Shown: positions 1-6,563 of the stretch, one piece after another | Numbering within the stretch: the stretch's first letter is position 1 | How the letters are laid out: every line of letters begins with the position of its first letter | Source: CAYRMV01 sp964425255 | Lineage (GTDB): Bacteria > Bacteroidota > Bacteroidia > Flavobacteriales_D > Crocinitomicaceae | Assembly: GCA_964425255.1 (NCBI GenBank) | Contig: CAYRMV010000152.1 | Span: forward strand, 1 to 7,827 | Direction of reading: 5' to 3' | DNA: 7,827 nucleotides | The notes under the pieces: model-generated | Told to the model about the DNA's origin: nothing | Database searches by the model: none | Seen by the model: the letters and a program-made list of their open reading frames with translations, nothing else | Translations under genes and position numbers: made by a program

Positions 1-2
1 TA

Positions 3-164
3 ATTCGTGAAGGGTTCGATTATCGTTTCATAAATCATTTCAAGAAAATCAAATATAAAGGAGACGATAAGCAAGTTTTGGGTATTTATGATCTTTTCTA
101 TTTCATTGATAAGCAATCCGATAATATAATAATCATAAAAAATCTAAACGATGTCATACACTAA
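3..164 (+). CDS. C-terminal fragment of an unrecognised protein (5' end outside window)
   Basis: Frame 3 is open from the left edge for 53 codons and ends at a TAA at 162-164. The start lies outside the window. The visible part is rich in Lys, Ile, Asp and aromatic residues. Its last 30 residues alternate hydrophobic and polar positions (VLGIYDLFYFIDK, then DNIIIIKNLND), which suggests two or three closing beta strands of a small soluble domain. This faintly recalls the strand ending of RelE/ParE-type proteins, but no diagnostic residue is visible and I do not assign that function. The end overlaps the start of the next small gene by 14 bases. With so little sequence, the coding call rests only on the open frame and its protein-like composition. 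Confidence 0.5.
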   Translation: MREGFDYRFINHFKKIKYKGDDKQVLGIYDLFYFIDKQSDNIIIIKNLNDVIH

Positions 165-342
165 AAATTCCCTCGAGATCCCGAATGAAAATATCATTTT
201 CCAGCCGGAGCTAATTTCCGCCCAACACCGAAAAGAAAGTAATGCCTTTGTCATTATCATTCTTGTTTTGGTTTGTTGTCTTGTTATTTTGATTGTTGTT
301 CAGGAGAGGGAAGAGGTTCAAAAAAATAAAATAAAAGAATAA
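151..342 (+). CDS. Small single-pass membrane protein, unknown function
   Basis: This 63-residue ORF begins at the first ATG after an in-frame stop at 145-147. It has a polar N-terminal part (residues 1-30), one strongly hydrophobic segment (about 33-50, including a Cys-Cys pair at 42-43) and a charged Glu/Lys-rich tail (51-63). That is the profile of a single transmembrane helix with a short C-terminal tail. No known family is recognised. It overlaps the preceding partial gene by 14 bases and is followed by a 73-base AT-rich gap. It lies outside the tightly overlapping secretion operon, so a link to that system is not supported. There is no Shine-Dalgarno motif, as with all genes here. It could be a chance ORF, but the clean membrane-segment profile argues for a real gene. 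Confidence 0.5.
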   Translation: MSYTKNSLEIPNENIIFQPELISAQHRKESNAFVIIILVLVCCLVILIVVQEREEVQKNKIKE

Positions 343-415
343 TAACAGTAGTTCAATAAATTAAAAAAAAAATCCAATCTTTGTAATTAATTAAGTTACT
401 ATTTCAGCGTTAATA
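343..415 (+). other. AT-rich intergenic gap before the MORN gene
   Basis: This 73-base gap is the only clear non-coding stretch in the window and therefore the likeliest place for a promoter serving the downstream genes. It holds an A-run (363-372) and a TTTG at 380-383. A weak TACTATTT at 397-404 would fit a Bacteroidota -7 box poorly, and the 13-base spacing is shorter than the usual 17-23. No convincing hairpin terminator or operator is seen; the TAATTAATTA at 384-393 is a short palindrome of a kind expected by chance in such AT-rich DNA. Confidence 0.3.
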
Positions 416-1189
416 ATGGACAAGCTAATTGTTGCCTTTTTACTTATATTTCAATCGGGTTTCTCATTCACTTCTTTGGCACAAAAACCAAAAGAGTACC
501 AATTGAAATATAATACAAAACAAAATCAGGAAGTATGCCAATTTAGTGTGTTGGATGAAATACAAACTCAAAGTAAATTCAAGAAAAATCGAATCTATTT
601 TTGGCTAAAATCTCAGGAAATTATTGAAACACAAGGAGGTGCTGGCGGCAGACTATTGCATGGTGAATTTCAAGCTTTTTACGAAAACAAACAACTTTCT
701 AAAAAGGGGACATTTAAAAAAGGACTCAAAGATGGACAATGGATCTACTGGAATCCACAGGGTGAAATCATTCATGTCGAAAATTGGTCGAATGGACTTA
801 GAAAAGGAGACGAAGATTTTTTTCAACAAGGGAAACTTTCACACAAGATCCGTCATAAAAGGAAAAAGCAAATTATCATGTACCCAGATAGTGTCTTACT
901 ATTCAAAAACAATGAGTTAAGAAAAAAAACGTTGTTACACCAAAAGAAAATAACACGTATCAATCGATACAAACAGGGGAAACTACATGGAAAACAGCAA
1001 GAAGTAAGCAACGGAAAAAAAGTGGTCTTCTGGCATCGAAAAGGAGAAAAACTTTTTGTCAAAAGCGAGCAAAATCAAACATCAAAAAAGATAGAAAATA
1101 AACCAGAAAGAGAAAAAAAGGATAAGAAAAAAGTAGGCTTAAAAAATCGAATCAAAGCACTTCGTGAAAAAAACAAAAAAGATAAATAG
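416..1189 (+). CDS. Exported MORN-repeat (YwqK-like) protein with lysine-rich tail
   Basis: The protein has 257 residues. The ATG at 416 is the first start after an in-frame stop at 392-394. Residues 1-22 form a signal peptide (Lys at position 3, hydrophobic core, likely cleavage SLA|QK). The middle carries degenerate MORN-type repeats: LHGEFQAFYEN at 81-91, GTFKKGLKDGQWIYW at 98-112, a further GxxKGD unit at 127-132 and a weaker one around 185-207 (YKQGKLHGK). Such repeats fold as short beta hairpins and are common in exported Bacteroidota proteins, where their function is mostly unknown. Residues from about 214 to the end are dominated by Lys, Glu, Asn and Gln and are probably disordered or nucleic-acid/envelope binding. 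The last 26 bases overlap the start of the pseudopilin-like gene at 1164, so the two may be co-translated. The family call is from visible repeats; a role in the secretion system is inferred from position only. Confidence 0.8.
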   Translation: MDKLIVAFLLIFQSGFSFTSLAQKPKEYQLKYNTKQNQEVCQFSVLDEIQTQSKFKKNRIYFWLKSQEIIETQGGAGGRLLHGEFQAFYENKQLSKKGTFKKGLKDGQWIYWNPQGEIIHVENWSNGLRKGDEDFFQQGKLSHKIRHKRKKQIIMYPDSVLLFKNNELRKKTLLHQKKITRINRYKQGKLHGKQQEVSNGKKVVFWHRKGEKLFVKSEQNQTSKKIENKPEREKKDKKKVGLKNRIKALREKNKKDK

Positions 1190-2381
1190 TTCTGCACTAG
1201 GTTATGCTGTTGCCTTTATGCTCTTAATAGGCTTGGTTACTTCAAGTCTCCTTTTTGTTGTCTCCTCTCATAAAAGACTCGAAACTACCTTTGAAATAAG
1301 AAATCACCTCGTATTGGATAATCTTTTCGCACTCCGATATGCCTCTAAATACATTGATACCGGAATAGTTTCATACTACCATCCAACAGGCGATACAAGT
1401 CGGATTCTTGTTCGAAATTGGGGATCTTATAAAGTGATTAGTGTTGAAACAAGGAACAAAAGCCAATTAATTCAAAAATCGGTTTTTACAGGATTTTTAC
1501 CTGATGCAAACTCTCCTGCATTATTTTTAGTCGACCAAAATAATTCACTAAAAATCAACGGAAAAATCACGTTCGAAGGCAATGTTTTTCTTCCCGAAAG
1601 GGGAATGGAAAACGGATATATTTTCAACGAAAAACAGGAAATTACAGGAAATTATACCCAAAAAAAGAGTTCGTCTTTTCTCCCAAAAATCAACGAAAAA
1701 ACACTTTTTGATTTGGATCAAATTCGACATGCTGATAAATTCAATGAAATAACGAAAGACACTTTGGTCAGTTTTTTTTCCAAGACACATCTTTACAGCT
1801 CTATTAATCCCATTTATATCACAAATCGGCTAGAAGGAAACATTGTCGTTCACTCATTTGATTCAATCGTTGTTAGTGAAAAGGCTACACTAGATGGTGT
1901 TATACTCGTTGCCCCAATCGTACATATTGAGAAAGGATTCAAAGGTAATGTTCAAGTCTTTGCGAACAACCGAATTATCTGTGAAGAGAACACACACCTT
2001 TTGTATCCCTCTTCGTTGGTTTTACATTACACCGAAAATACGATTGACTGGGGAAAAATTGTAGTAAAAAAAGGATCAAAAATCTTAGGAGGAATTCTAC
2101 TCTACCGAGATGAGATACTCGACAATCGAATCGAACTCATTGTAGAAGAAAGTAGTATCTGTGCTGGATTGATCTACAATCAGGGGACGACGGAATTAAA
2201 AGGGTATAGTTTTGGGAGCTTATATACTACGAATTTTCGATTGAACACTGGAGGAGGTCAACACACCAATCACCTGAGAAACACACTACTATCTAGACGG
2301 CAACTCCCAACCAAATTTGCTGTACCCGATTGGCTTGAATCCGTTTCATCCAACAAATCTGAATTAATAAAATGGTACTAA
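1164..2381 (+). CDS. Membrane-anchored beta-solenoid protein, candidate GspK/PilX-like minor pseudopilin
   Basis: The protein has 405 residues and a GTG start at 1164; no other plausible start precedes the membrane segment. A short basic leader (MKKTKKINSS) is followed by one hydrophobic helix at about 11-34, beginning ALGYAVAFMLL. This resembles the N-terminus of PilX/PulK-type minor pseudopilins, which often lack the Glu at +5, as here. From about 120 onward there are repeated short hydrophobic strands separated by Gly/Asn turns (SLKINGKITFEGNVF at 128-142; ATLDGVILVAPIVHIEKGFKG at 241-261, interrupted only by polar turns; KGSKILGGILLY at 303-314; SSICAGLIYNQG at 330-341). This is the pattern of a bactofilin-like or pectate-lyase-like beta solenoid. 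Only one gene separates it from the signal-peptide genes upstream, and it heads the gsp cluster, where a GspK-like tip protein would fit. The solenoid fold and tip role are inference; no catalytic motif is seen. A T8 run lies at 1772-1779. Confidence 0.65.
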   Translation: MKKTKKINSSALGYAVAFMLLIGLVTSSLLFVVSSHKRLETTFEIRNHLVLDNLFALRYASKYIDTGIVSYYHPTGDTSRILVRNWGSYKVISVETRNKSQLIQKSVFTGFLPDANSPALFLVDQNNSLKINGKITFEGNVFLPERGMENGYIFNEKQEITGNYTQKKSSSFLPKINEKTLFDLDQIRHADKFNEITKDTLVSFFSKTHLYSSINPIYITNRLEGNIVVHSFDSIVVSEKATLDGVILVAPIVHIEKGFKGNVQVFANNRIICEENTHLLYPSSLVLHYTENTIDWGKIVVKKGSKILGGILLYRDEILDNRIELIVEESSICAGLIYNQGTTELKGYSFGSLYTTNFRLNTGGGQHTNHLRNTLLSRRQLPTKFAVPDWLESVSSNKSELIKWY

Positions 2382-2701
2382 TGAAGGTCAAAAGTTCGAG
2401 TATCGCGGAAGTAGTTATTGCTGTCACAATCATTGCCAGTTGTTTTGGTATCGGTGTGTTGATTTATTCTCGGTCATCGCAAATCGTCTATTCCTATGAA
2501 GAGCTAGATACCCAAACAAGAATTCAAAACGAACTATTCAAACAACATGTGATGGATTTCTCACAAGATACACTCATCAAACAAATCAACCTCCTTGGAG
2601 AAATAGAATACATAACGGAGACCCAAACTCCGACATCAAGTACGCTTCTGTTTTTACGAAATAATGGTAATCTGCTATGGCAACAAGAAGTATTAAAATA
2701 A
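2381..2701 (+). CDS. gspI: GspI/PulI-like minor prepilin with Ser at the cleavage site
   Basis: The protein has 106 residues from the ATG at 2381, which overlaps the upstream TAA in a TAATG arrangement. An alternative ATG at 2372 would add only three residues and overlap more. The N-terminus is a type IV prepilin signal: a basic leader (MKVKS), SSIAEV, then a hydrophobic helix to about residue 29. Glu10 corresponds to the conserved +5 Glu if cleavage falls between Ser5 and Ser6. The rest is a short globular part (about 30-106) with mixed charges and no cysteines apart from Cys21 in the helix. Size and position between a K-like and a J/H-like gene suggest GspI, but minor pseudopilins are hard to tell apart by eye. 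The residue before the cleavage site is Ser, whereas both sibling prepilins in the operon have Ala. It would be processed by the peptidase encoded at 4686. Confidence 0.7.
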   Translation: MKVKSSSIAEVVIAVTIIASCFGIGVLIYSRSSQIVYSYEELDTQTRIQNELFKQHVMDFSQDTLIKQINLLGEIEYITETQTPTSSTLLFLRNNGNLLWQQEVLK

Positions 2702-3165
2702 ACGCATTCACAATCATGGAAGTAATCATTGTATTGGTTATCCTGAGTATTCTACTGACGATCATGTTGTTTTCCCTCAACCGATTTCAACTAAGTTTGA
2801 AAGTAAATCAAACCCTCATGGAGGAAATCAATCAATTTGAGTCATTTCGTGCTACATTAAGGCAACAGCTCTATAATTCTGACTCCGTGGTAACGACAAA
2901 AGACAATGTGTTTATTTACTCCAACCAAGGAAAAATACATTATCAAATTATCGATGAATATTGGTATATGATTAAAGACAATACAGAACCTTTCCCCATA
3001 AACGTAAAGGCAGATCAAATAGAAGTATACAAAATAAAAGAAACAGAATGGATTGATATCCCAGTTTATTTGGGTGAAACCAAAACGGTTATTTCTTCCC
3101 CAAAAAAAATGGACACATCGAATGAAATAAATGACTACTTCAATACCGTTGTATATGAACAGTAA
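2677..3165 (+). CDS. GspH/GspJ-like minor prepilin
   Basis: The protein has 162 residues and its ATG at 2677 lies 25 bases inside the preceding gene. It opens with a textbook prepilin leader, MATRSIKINA, cleaved before Phe11, and Glu15 sits at the +5 position (FTIMEVIIVLVILSILL). The helix runs to about residue 33. The polar continuation (VNQTLMEEINQFESFRATLRQQLYN, broken by a few hydrophobic residues) fits the amphipathic second half of the pilin alpha-1 helix. The C-terminal 100 residues look beta-rich (VFIYSNQGKIHYQII; IPVYLGETKTVI). Its length and the 'FxxFRxxLRQQL' stretch after the helix favour a GspJ- or GspH-type tip pseudopilin; I cannot separate the two, so no symbol is given. There are no cysteines. 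The end overlaps the gspF start by 11 or 35 bases depending on the start used there. Confidence 0.75.
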   Translation: MATRSIKINAFTIMEVIIVLVILSILLTIMLFSLNRFQLSLKVNQTLMEEINQFESFRATLRQQLYNSDSVVTTKDNVFIYSNQGKIHYQIIDEYWYMIKDNTEPFPINVKADQIEVYKIKETEWIDIPVYLGETKTVISSPKKMDTSNEINDYFNTVVYEQ

Positions 3166-4243
3166 TGAAACTCCAAAAGGTTTTTTAAACCGAGAAATAT
3201 CGTTGGGTAAAACGTTTAACGATAAACATAAAGAGAATTTTTACAATGAGCTTTCGAATCTATTACTATGTGGAGTCGATATTCAAAAAGCACTGACCAT
3301 CATCGAAGAAGAGCAAGAAAAACAGAAAATTAAATCTGTTATTTCCGTACTGCGAAATAAAATCGTTCAAGGAAGCTCGTTATCCAATGCCATGAAAGAT
3401 TCAGATCATTTTACCGTGTATGAATATCAGTGTATTGGCATAGGTGAAGAAACTGGACGAATCGTTCTGGTGTTAGATCAATTGAAAGGTTTTTTCGGAG
3501 ATAAAGTAAAACTAAGAAGACAAATGATTAGTGTGTTTACTTATCCAACATTTGTCTTAGCAATCACCTTCGGAGTATTGTTTTTTATGTTAAACAGTGT
3601 GGTTCCCATGTTTGAAAATGTCTTCAAACAATTTGGTCAAGAATTACCTATGCTAACACAAAAGATCATTACCTTGTCTGAAAACTTTGACACCTATTTC
3701 ACCATCGGTATAATCCTCCTTGTATTGCTTATCGGATTTGGGTATTACAGCCGAAAGGAAATTTGGTATCGCGAGTTCACAAGTTCAACTGTCCTGAAAA
3801 TACCTGTCTTTGGTAGCCTTATTCAAAAAATTTATTTAGCCCGATTTTGTCAAAGTATGGAGCTGTTGATGTCATCCAAAACACCGTTAATTACATCAAT
3901 TGATTTAGTAGGTAAGATGATTGCTTTTTATCCCATCGAGAAATCGATGCAAGAAATTCAAAAAGGAATTACCGCAGGAGGCACTTTACATCAAAGTATG
4001 TCAAATTTTTCTATCTTTGATAAAAGATTAATTTCGATGATTAAAATTGCAGAAGAAATTAATCAATTAGATAGTACTTTTGAACGGCTTACAAAACAAT
4101 ATCAAGAAGAAATTGATTTTAAAACAAAATTAGTTGGAACGATTATCGAACCAATGATTATTATTTTAATTGGTAGCATCGTTGGTATTATAATGGTAGC
4201 GATGTATTTGCCGATGTTTAACTTAAGTAACGTAATAAAATGA
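3131..4243 (+). CDS. gspF: Type II secretion / type IV pilus inner-membrane platform protein GspF
   Basis: GspF/PilC is the polytopic inner-membrane platform that couples the ATPase GspE to pilin assembly. The first ATG (3131) gives 370 residues; an in-frame ATG at 3155 gives 362 and a smaller overlap with the upstream gene, and is about equally likely. Both are shorter than the usual ~400, mainly at the N-terminus. Two repeated T2SSF domains are seen. The first spans about 33-157 (LLLCGVDIQKAL at 44-55, GEETGR at 105-110, then FTYPTFVLAI, VVPMFENVFKQFG and LPMLT in and after membrane segment 135-157). The second spans about 236-361 (ARFCQSMELLMSS, GGTLHQSMS, AEEINQLDSTFERL, IIEPMIIILIGSIVG, AMYLPMF). 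Membrane helices lie near 135-157, 187-207 and 335-361. In the second repeat the usual G-E-x-x-G is replaced by A-E-E-I-N. The TGA overlaps the next ATG (ATGA at 4240-4243). Confidence 0.95.
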   Translation: MTTSIPLYMNSNETPKGFLNREISLGKTFNDKHKENFYNELSNLLLCGVDIQKALTIIEEEQEKQKIKSVISVLRNKIVQGSSLSNAMKDSDHFTVYEYQCIGIGEETGRIVLVLDQLKGFFGDKVKLRRQMISVFTYPTFVLAITFGVLFFMLNSVVPMFENVFKQFGQELPMLTQKIITLSENFDTYFTIGIILLVLLIGFGYYSRKEIWYREFTSSTVLKIPVFGSLIQKIYLARFCQSMELLMSSKTPLITSIDLVGKMIAFYPIEKSMQEIQKGITAGGTLHQSMSNFSIFDKRLISMIKIAEEINQLDSTFERLTKQYQEEIDFKTKLVGTIIEPMIIILIGSIVGIIMVAMYLPMFNLSNVIK

Positions 4244-4683
4244 TAAAACGACGATTCCAGAATCACTCCATTCAAAAAAAAATTTTCAGTAAAAAGGTAA
4301 AGGCGTTTTCCCTTGCAGAAATTCTGATTGTTTTAGCCATTATGGGGATTTTGATTATGTTGGTAGTTCCAAATAATGCAGGTGTAGCCTCTCGGACAAA
4401 AAGTTTAGAGGCACAACAAGAATTAAAAATGATTCATAATTTACAATATGCTTATTTTTTGCAATACTCGAAATATGCTATGGATCTCAATCTTATAAAT
4501 TATGTCCCTCACAAAACTATTATACAGGGTGGAACTGCCAATTATGAAATCACTATTATTGAAGCATCAAATAGTAGTTTTAAAGCTAAAGCTGAAGCCG
4601 TAACAGATTTCAATGCTGATGGCAAAAAAAATATTTGGGAGATCGACCAAGAAGGTATATTGAAAGAAATTCAACCGGATTAA
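4240..4683 (+). CDS. gspG: GspG-like major pseudopilin (prepilin)
   Basis: This would be the main subunit of the periplasmic pseudopilus. The protein has 147 residues; the ATG at 4240 shares four bases with the gspF stop. A long basic leader of 22 residues ends KKVKA, and cleavage is expected before Phe23. The mature N-terminus FSLAEILIVLAIMGIL carries Glu27 at +5, and Pro44 falls at +22, both hallmark pilin positions. No other start is available, so the long leader is real unless a non-standard start is used. The alpha-1 helix continues with KSLEAQQELKMIHNLQYAYF. The C-terminal part has a short beta region and then D123-F-N-A-D127-G-K-K-N-I-W-E134, which resembles an EF-hand/dockerin loop. 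Classical GspG also binds calcium near its C-terminus, but with a different motif. There are no cysteines. A run of nine A (4274-4282) lies in the leader codons. The call as G rather than another pilin rests on size, helix features and position. Confidence 0.85.
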   Translation: MIKRRFQNHSIQKKIFSKKVKAFSLAEILIVLAIMGILIMLVVPNNAGVASRTKSLEAQQELKMIHNLQYAYFLQYSKYAMDLNLINYVPHKTIIQGGTANYEITIIEASNSSFKAKAEAVTDFNADGKKNIWEIDQEGILKEIQPD

Positions 4684-4685
4684 CA

Positions 4686-5159
4686 ATGGTTTATGTTCTA
4701 TCCTTCATATTACTCGTGATGTTTGTTCAAGATTTAAAAGACCGGGAAATTAGTCTCATTCTATTCCCCACGACATTTGTCCTTTCAATACTTTTGGAAA
4801 GTCAACACGAAAAAGGACTAAACATATTATGGAATGGATTATTTTTGGTTTTTGTGCTTGGTGTATTAACTCTATATCTATCTGTGAAATACAAAAAATG
4901 GATAAATATCACACAAGGTTATTTTTCGATCGGAGACTGTATCTTCTTATTTACTATTACTCCCCTATTTTCGCTTGAAAACTATGTGCTTTTTTTTACC
5001 TTATCAACAGCAAGTACATTGCTTGTATTCCTACTGACGAGTCGATTTATGGAAAACAAAACAATTCCCTACGCAGGTTTTGTTGCCCTGTTTTTAATTA
5101 TTGTTTTGCATTATCCAAATTGGGCAATCAAATTCCTCCAACTCTCTAACATTCTGTGA
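4686..5159 (+). CDS. gspO: Minimal prepilin peptidase (A24-type aspartic protease, GspO/PilD-like)
   Basis: This is an inner-membrane aspartic protease expected to remove the leaders of the three prepilins encoded just upstream. The open frame extends up to 4635, but that would overlap gspG by 49 bases with a poor N-terminus. The ATG at 4686, two bases after the gspG stop, gives 157 residues starting in the first membrane helix. Two candidate catalytic Asp residues are visible: Asp16 in FVQDLKDREIS (matching the family 'D...R.I' motif after helix 1) and Asp84 in YFSIGDCIFLF (matching the GxGD motif, with Ser for the first Gly). IPYAGFVAL at 127-135 matches the conserved late 'IP(F/Y)xxFLA' stretch. 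About six short hydrophobic segments are present. It lacks the N-terminal cytoplasmic methyltransferase domain with its CxxC pairs found in bifunctional PilD/GspO, so it is likely a peptidase only. A T8 run lies at 4990-4997. Confidence 0.8.
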   Translation: MVYVLSFILLVMFVQDLKDREISLILFPTTFVLSILLESQHEKGLNILWNGLFLVFVLGVLTLYLSVKYKKWINITQGYFSIGDCIFLFTITPLFSLENYVLFFTLSTASTLLVFLLTSRFMENKTIPYAGFVALFLIIVLHYPNWAIKFLQLSNIL

Positions 5160-6562
5160 ATATGTCTTTTGAAATACCAACAGAACTCAAACAAAAGATT
5201 AGTTCAGATTTAGCATGGCATTATCGTGTTGTACCTAAAGAAATTATCGAAAATCAACTGATTCTATTTGGAGATCACAAACAAGACACATGGTTGATTG
5301 AGGAAGAATTAAGTGCCATTTTAGGGGAAGTAATAAAAGTAGAGAAAATAGATTCTCTAGAAATCAATCAATTACTTGGAAAATATTATCGCGGTAACTC
5401 CAATCAGGAAAATCAGTTGTTATTCGATGCTAAAACAGACTTTGTCGATCGCTTGATCCAAGAAGCGAATAATATTGGCAGCAGTGATATTCACATAGAA
5501 GTGTATGCAGACAAAGCTCGTGTAAGGATGCGAATAGATGGTCATTTGATTCAGCGTTATATTATATCCAAAGAAGATTATCCTGAGCTAATTAATAAAA
5601 TCAAAATTCGAAGCAACTTAGATATTTCGGAAAAAAGATTGCCTCAAGACGGAAGAATCAACTATTACTCGTTTGATCTCAGGGTTTCCATTTTACCCAC
5701 ATTACATGGAGAGAAAATTGTTTTACGGATTTTGGGGCAAGATGCTTCTTTCCTACAAATGGATCAGTTGGGTTTTTCTGATTCCGAATTGAGGTATTAC
5801 CTAGAAGGAGTAAAGAAACCCAACGGAATCATCTTAATTTCTGGACCAACTGGATCAGGAAAAACGACTACATTGTATGCAACATTAAAAATGTTGAACG
5901 ATGAAAAGCGAAACATCTTGACGGTGGAAGATCCAATTGAATATACACTTGAAGGAATTAATCAAGTACAATTAAAAGAGTCTATTGGACTTACATTTTC
6001 TTCTGCGCTTCGTTCGTTTCTCCGCCAAGATCCCGATGTGATTATGCTTGGTGAGATTCGGGATAGTGAAACCGCTCAAATGGCAATACGAGCAGCTCTT
6101 ACAGGGCACTTAGTCCTTTCAACTATCCATACAAATTCCGCATGGGGAACTATTTCGAGGCTCATTGATATGGGAGTTCCTCCGTTTTTATTGGCAAATA
6201 CAATTAATACGAGTGTGGCCCAACGATTGGTTCGAAAACTATGTACGGTATGTAAATCAAAAGCCCCACTCCATGAAGCGGAATTACCTTTGGGTGTTTC
6301 CGAAAAAATTGGGATTCATTTTCATTACACTCCTGTCGGGTGTGAAAGTTGTCACTATACTGGATACAAAGGTCGAATCGCTCTGTACGAAGTAGTTCCG
6401 ATCGATCACACACTCGCTGAAAGAATAAAATCCAATGATAATTACATTGAAGATATTCTTGAACAGAGAAAAATTATTAATCTTGCAAACAGAGCACTCC
6501 AATTAATGACTGCTGGAGAAACCTCGTTGGAAGAAGTCTATTCTTTGCTAACTGATTTATAA
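5156..6562 (+). CDS. gspE: Type II secretion ATPase GspE (PilB/PulE family)
   Basis: This is a cytoplasmic hexameric ATPase that powers pseudopilus assembly. The GTG at 5156 overlaps the upstream TGA (GTGA) and gives 468 residues; the ATG at 5162 would remove two and is about equally likely. Numbering here is from 5156. One small GspE_N/MshEN-like domain (about 8-75) precedes the core; the RLGxxL c-di-GMP motif of MshEN is not seen. The core shows SSDIHIE (108-114), DISEKRLPQDGRINY (155-169), Walker A GPTGSGKTTT (230-239), the Asp box TVEDPIEYTLEGINQVQ, Walker B DVIMLGEIRD (294-303), the His-box region TGHLVLSTIHTNSA, and AQRLVRKLC. A four-Cys zinc site is complete (C363xxC366 and C396xxC399), followed by GYKGRIALYEVV. 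The length is slightly below the usual ~500, owing to the short N-terminus, which in classical systems binds GspL. All catalytic motifs are intact. Confidence 0.97.
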   Translation: MNMSFEIPTELKQKISSDLAWHYRVVPKEIIENQLILFGDHKQDTWLIEEELSAILGEVIKVEKIDSLEINQLLGKYYRGNSNQENQLLFDAKTDFVDRLIQEANNIGSSDIHIEVYADKARVRMRIDGHLIQRYIISKEDYPELINKIKIRSNLDISEKRLPQDGRINYYSFDLRVSILPTLHGEKIVLRILGQDASFLQMDQLGFSDSELRYYLEGVKKPNGIILISGPTGSGKTTTLYATLKMLNDEKRNILTVEDPIEYTLEGINQVQLKESIGLTFSSALRSFLRQDPDVIMLGEIRDSETAQMAIRAALTGHLVLSTIHTNSAWGTISRLIDMGVPPFLLANTINTSVAQRLVRKLCTVCKSKAPLHEAELPLGVSEKIGIHFHYTPVGCESCHYTGYKGRIALYEVVPIDHTLAERIKSNDNYIEDILEQRKIINLANRALQLMTAGETSLEEVYSLLTDL

Positions 6563-6563
6563 T

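Noticed and set aside
3..164. Reading the partial upstream gene as a RelE/ParE-type toxin
   Set aside because: Only a general strand pattern is shared. No diagnostic residues or neighbouring antitoxin gene can be seen.
151..342. Reading the small membrane protein as a further prepilin (Ala-Phe before its hydrophobic helix)
   Set aside because: There is no Glu at +5, the leader would be 32 residues long, no globular pilin part follows, and it lies outside the overlapping operon.
380..404. Possible Bacteroidota-type promoter (TTTG ... TACTATTT)
   Set aside because: The -7 element has two mismatches, the spacing is only 13 bases, and the implied start would leave almost no leader. Not strong enough to annotate as a promoter.
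624..920. 98-residue + strand ORF inside the MORN gene
   Set aside because: It lies wholly within the MORN frame, which has a signal peptide and repeats. The alternative translation shows no domain, signal or membrane segment.
853..1062. Minus-strand ORF opposite the MORN gene
   Set aside because: The Phe/Cys-rich translation is the antisense of Lys/Glu-rich codons, a typical shadow.
1548..1790. Minus-strand ORF opposite the solenoid gene
   Set aside because: Antisense shadow with no recognisable feature; the + strand gene is clearly protein-like here.
2586..2780. Minus-strand 64-residue ORF with a hydrophobic stretch
   Set aside because: The hydrophobic part is the antisense of the prepilin helix codons; two well supported prepilin genes cover this region.
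6165..6502. Three overlapping ORFs (one +, two -) inside gspE
   Set aside because: They overlie the intact zinc-site region of GspE and show no independent features.
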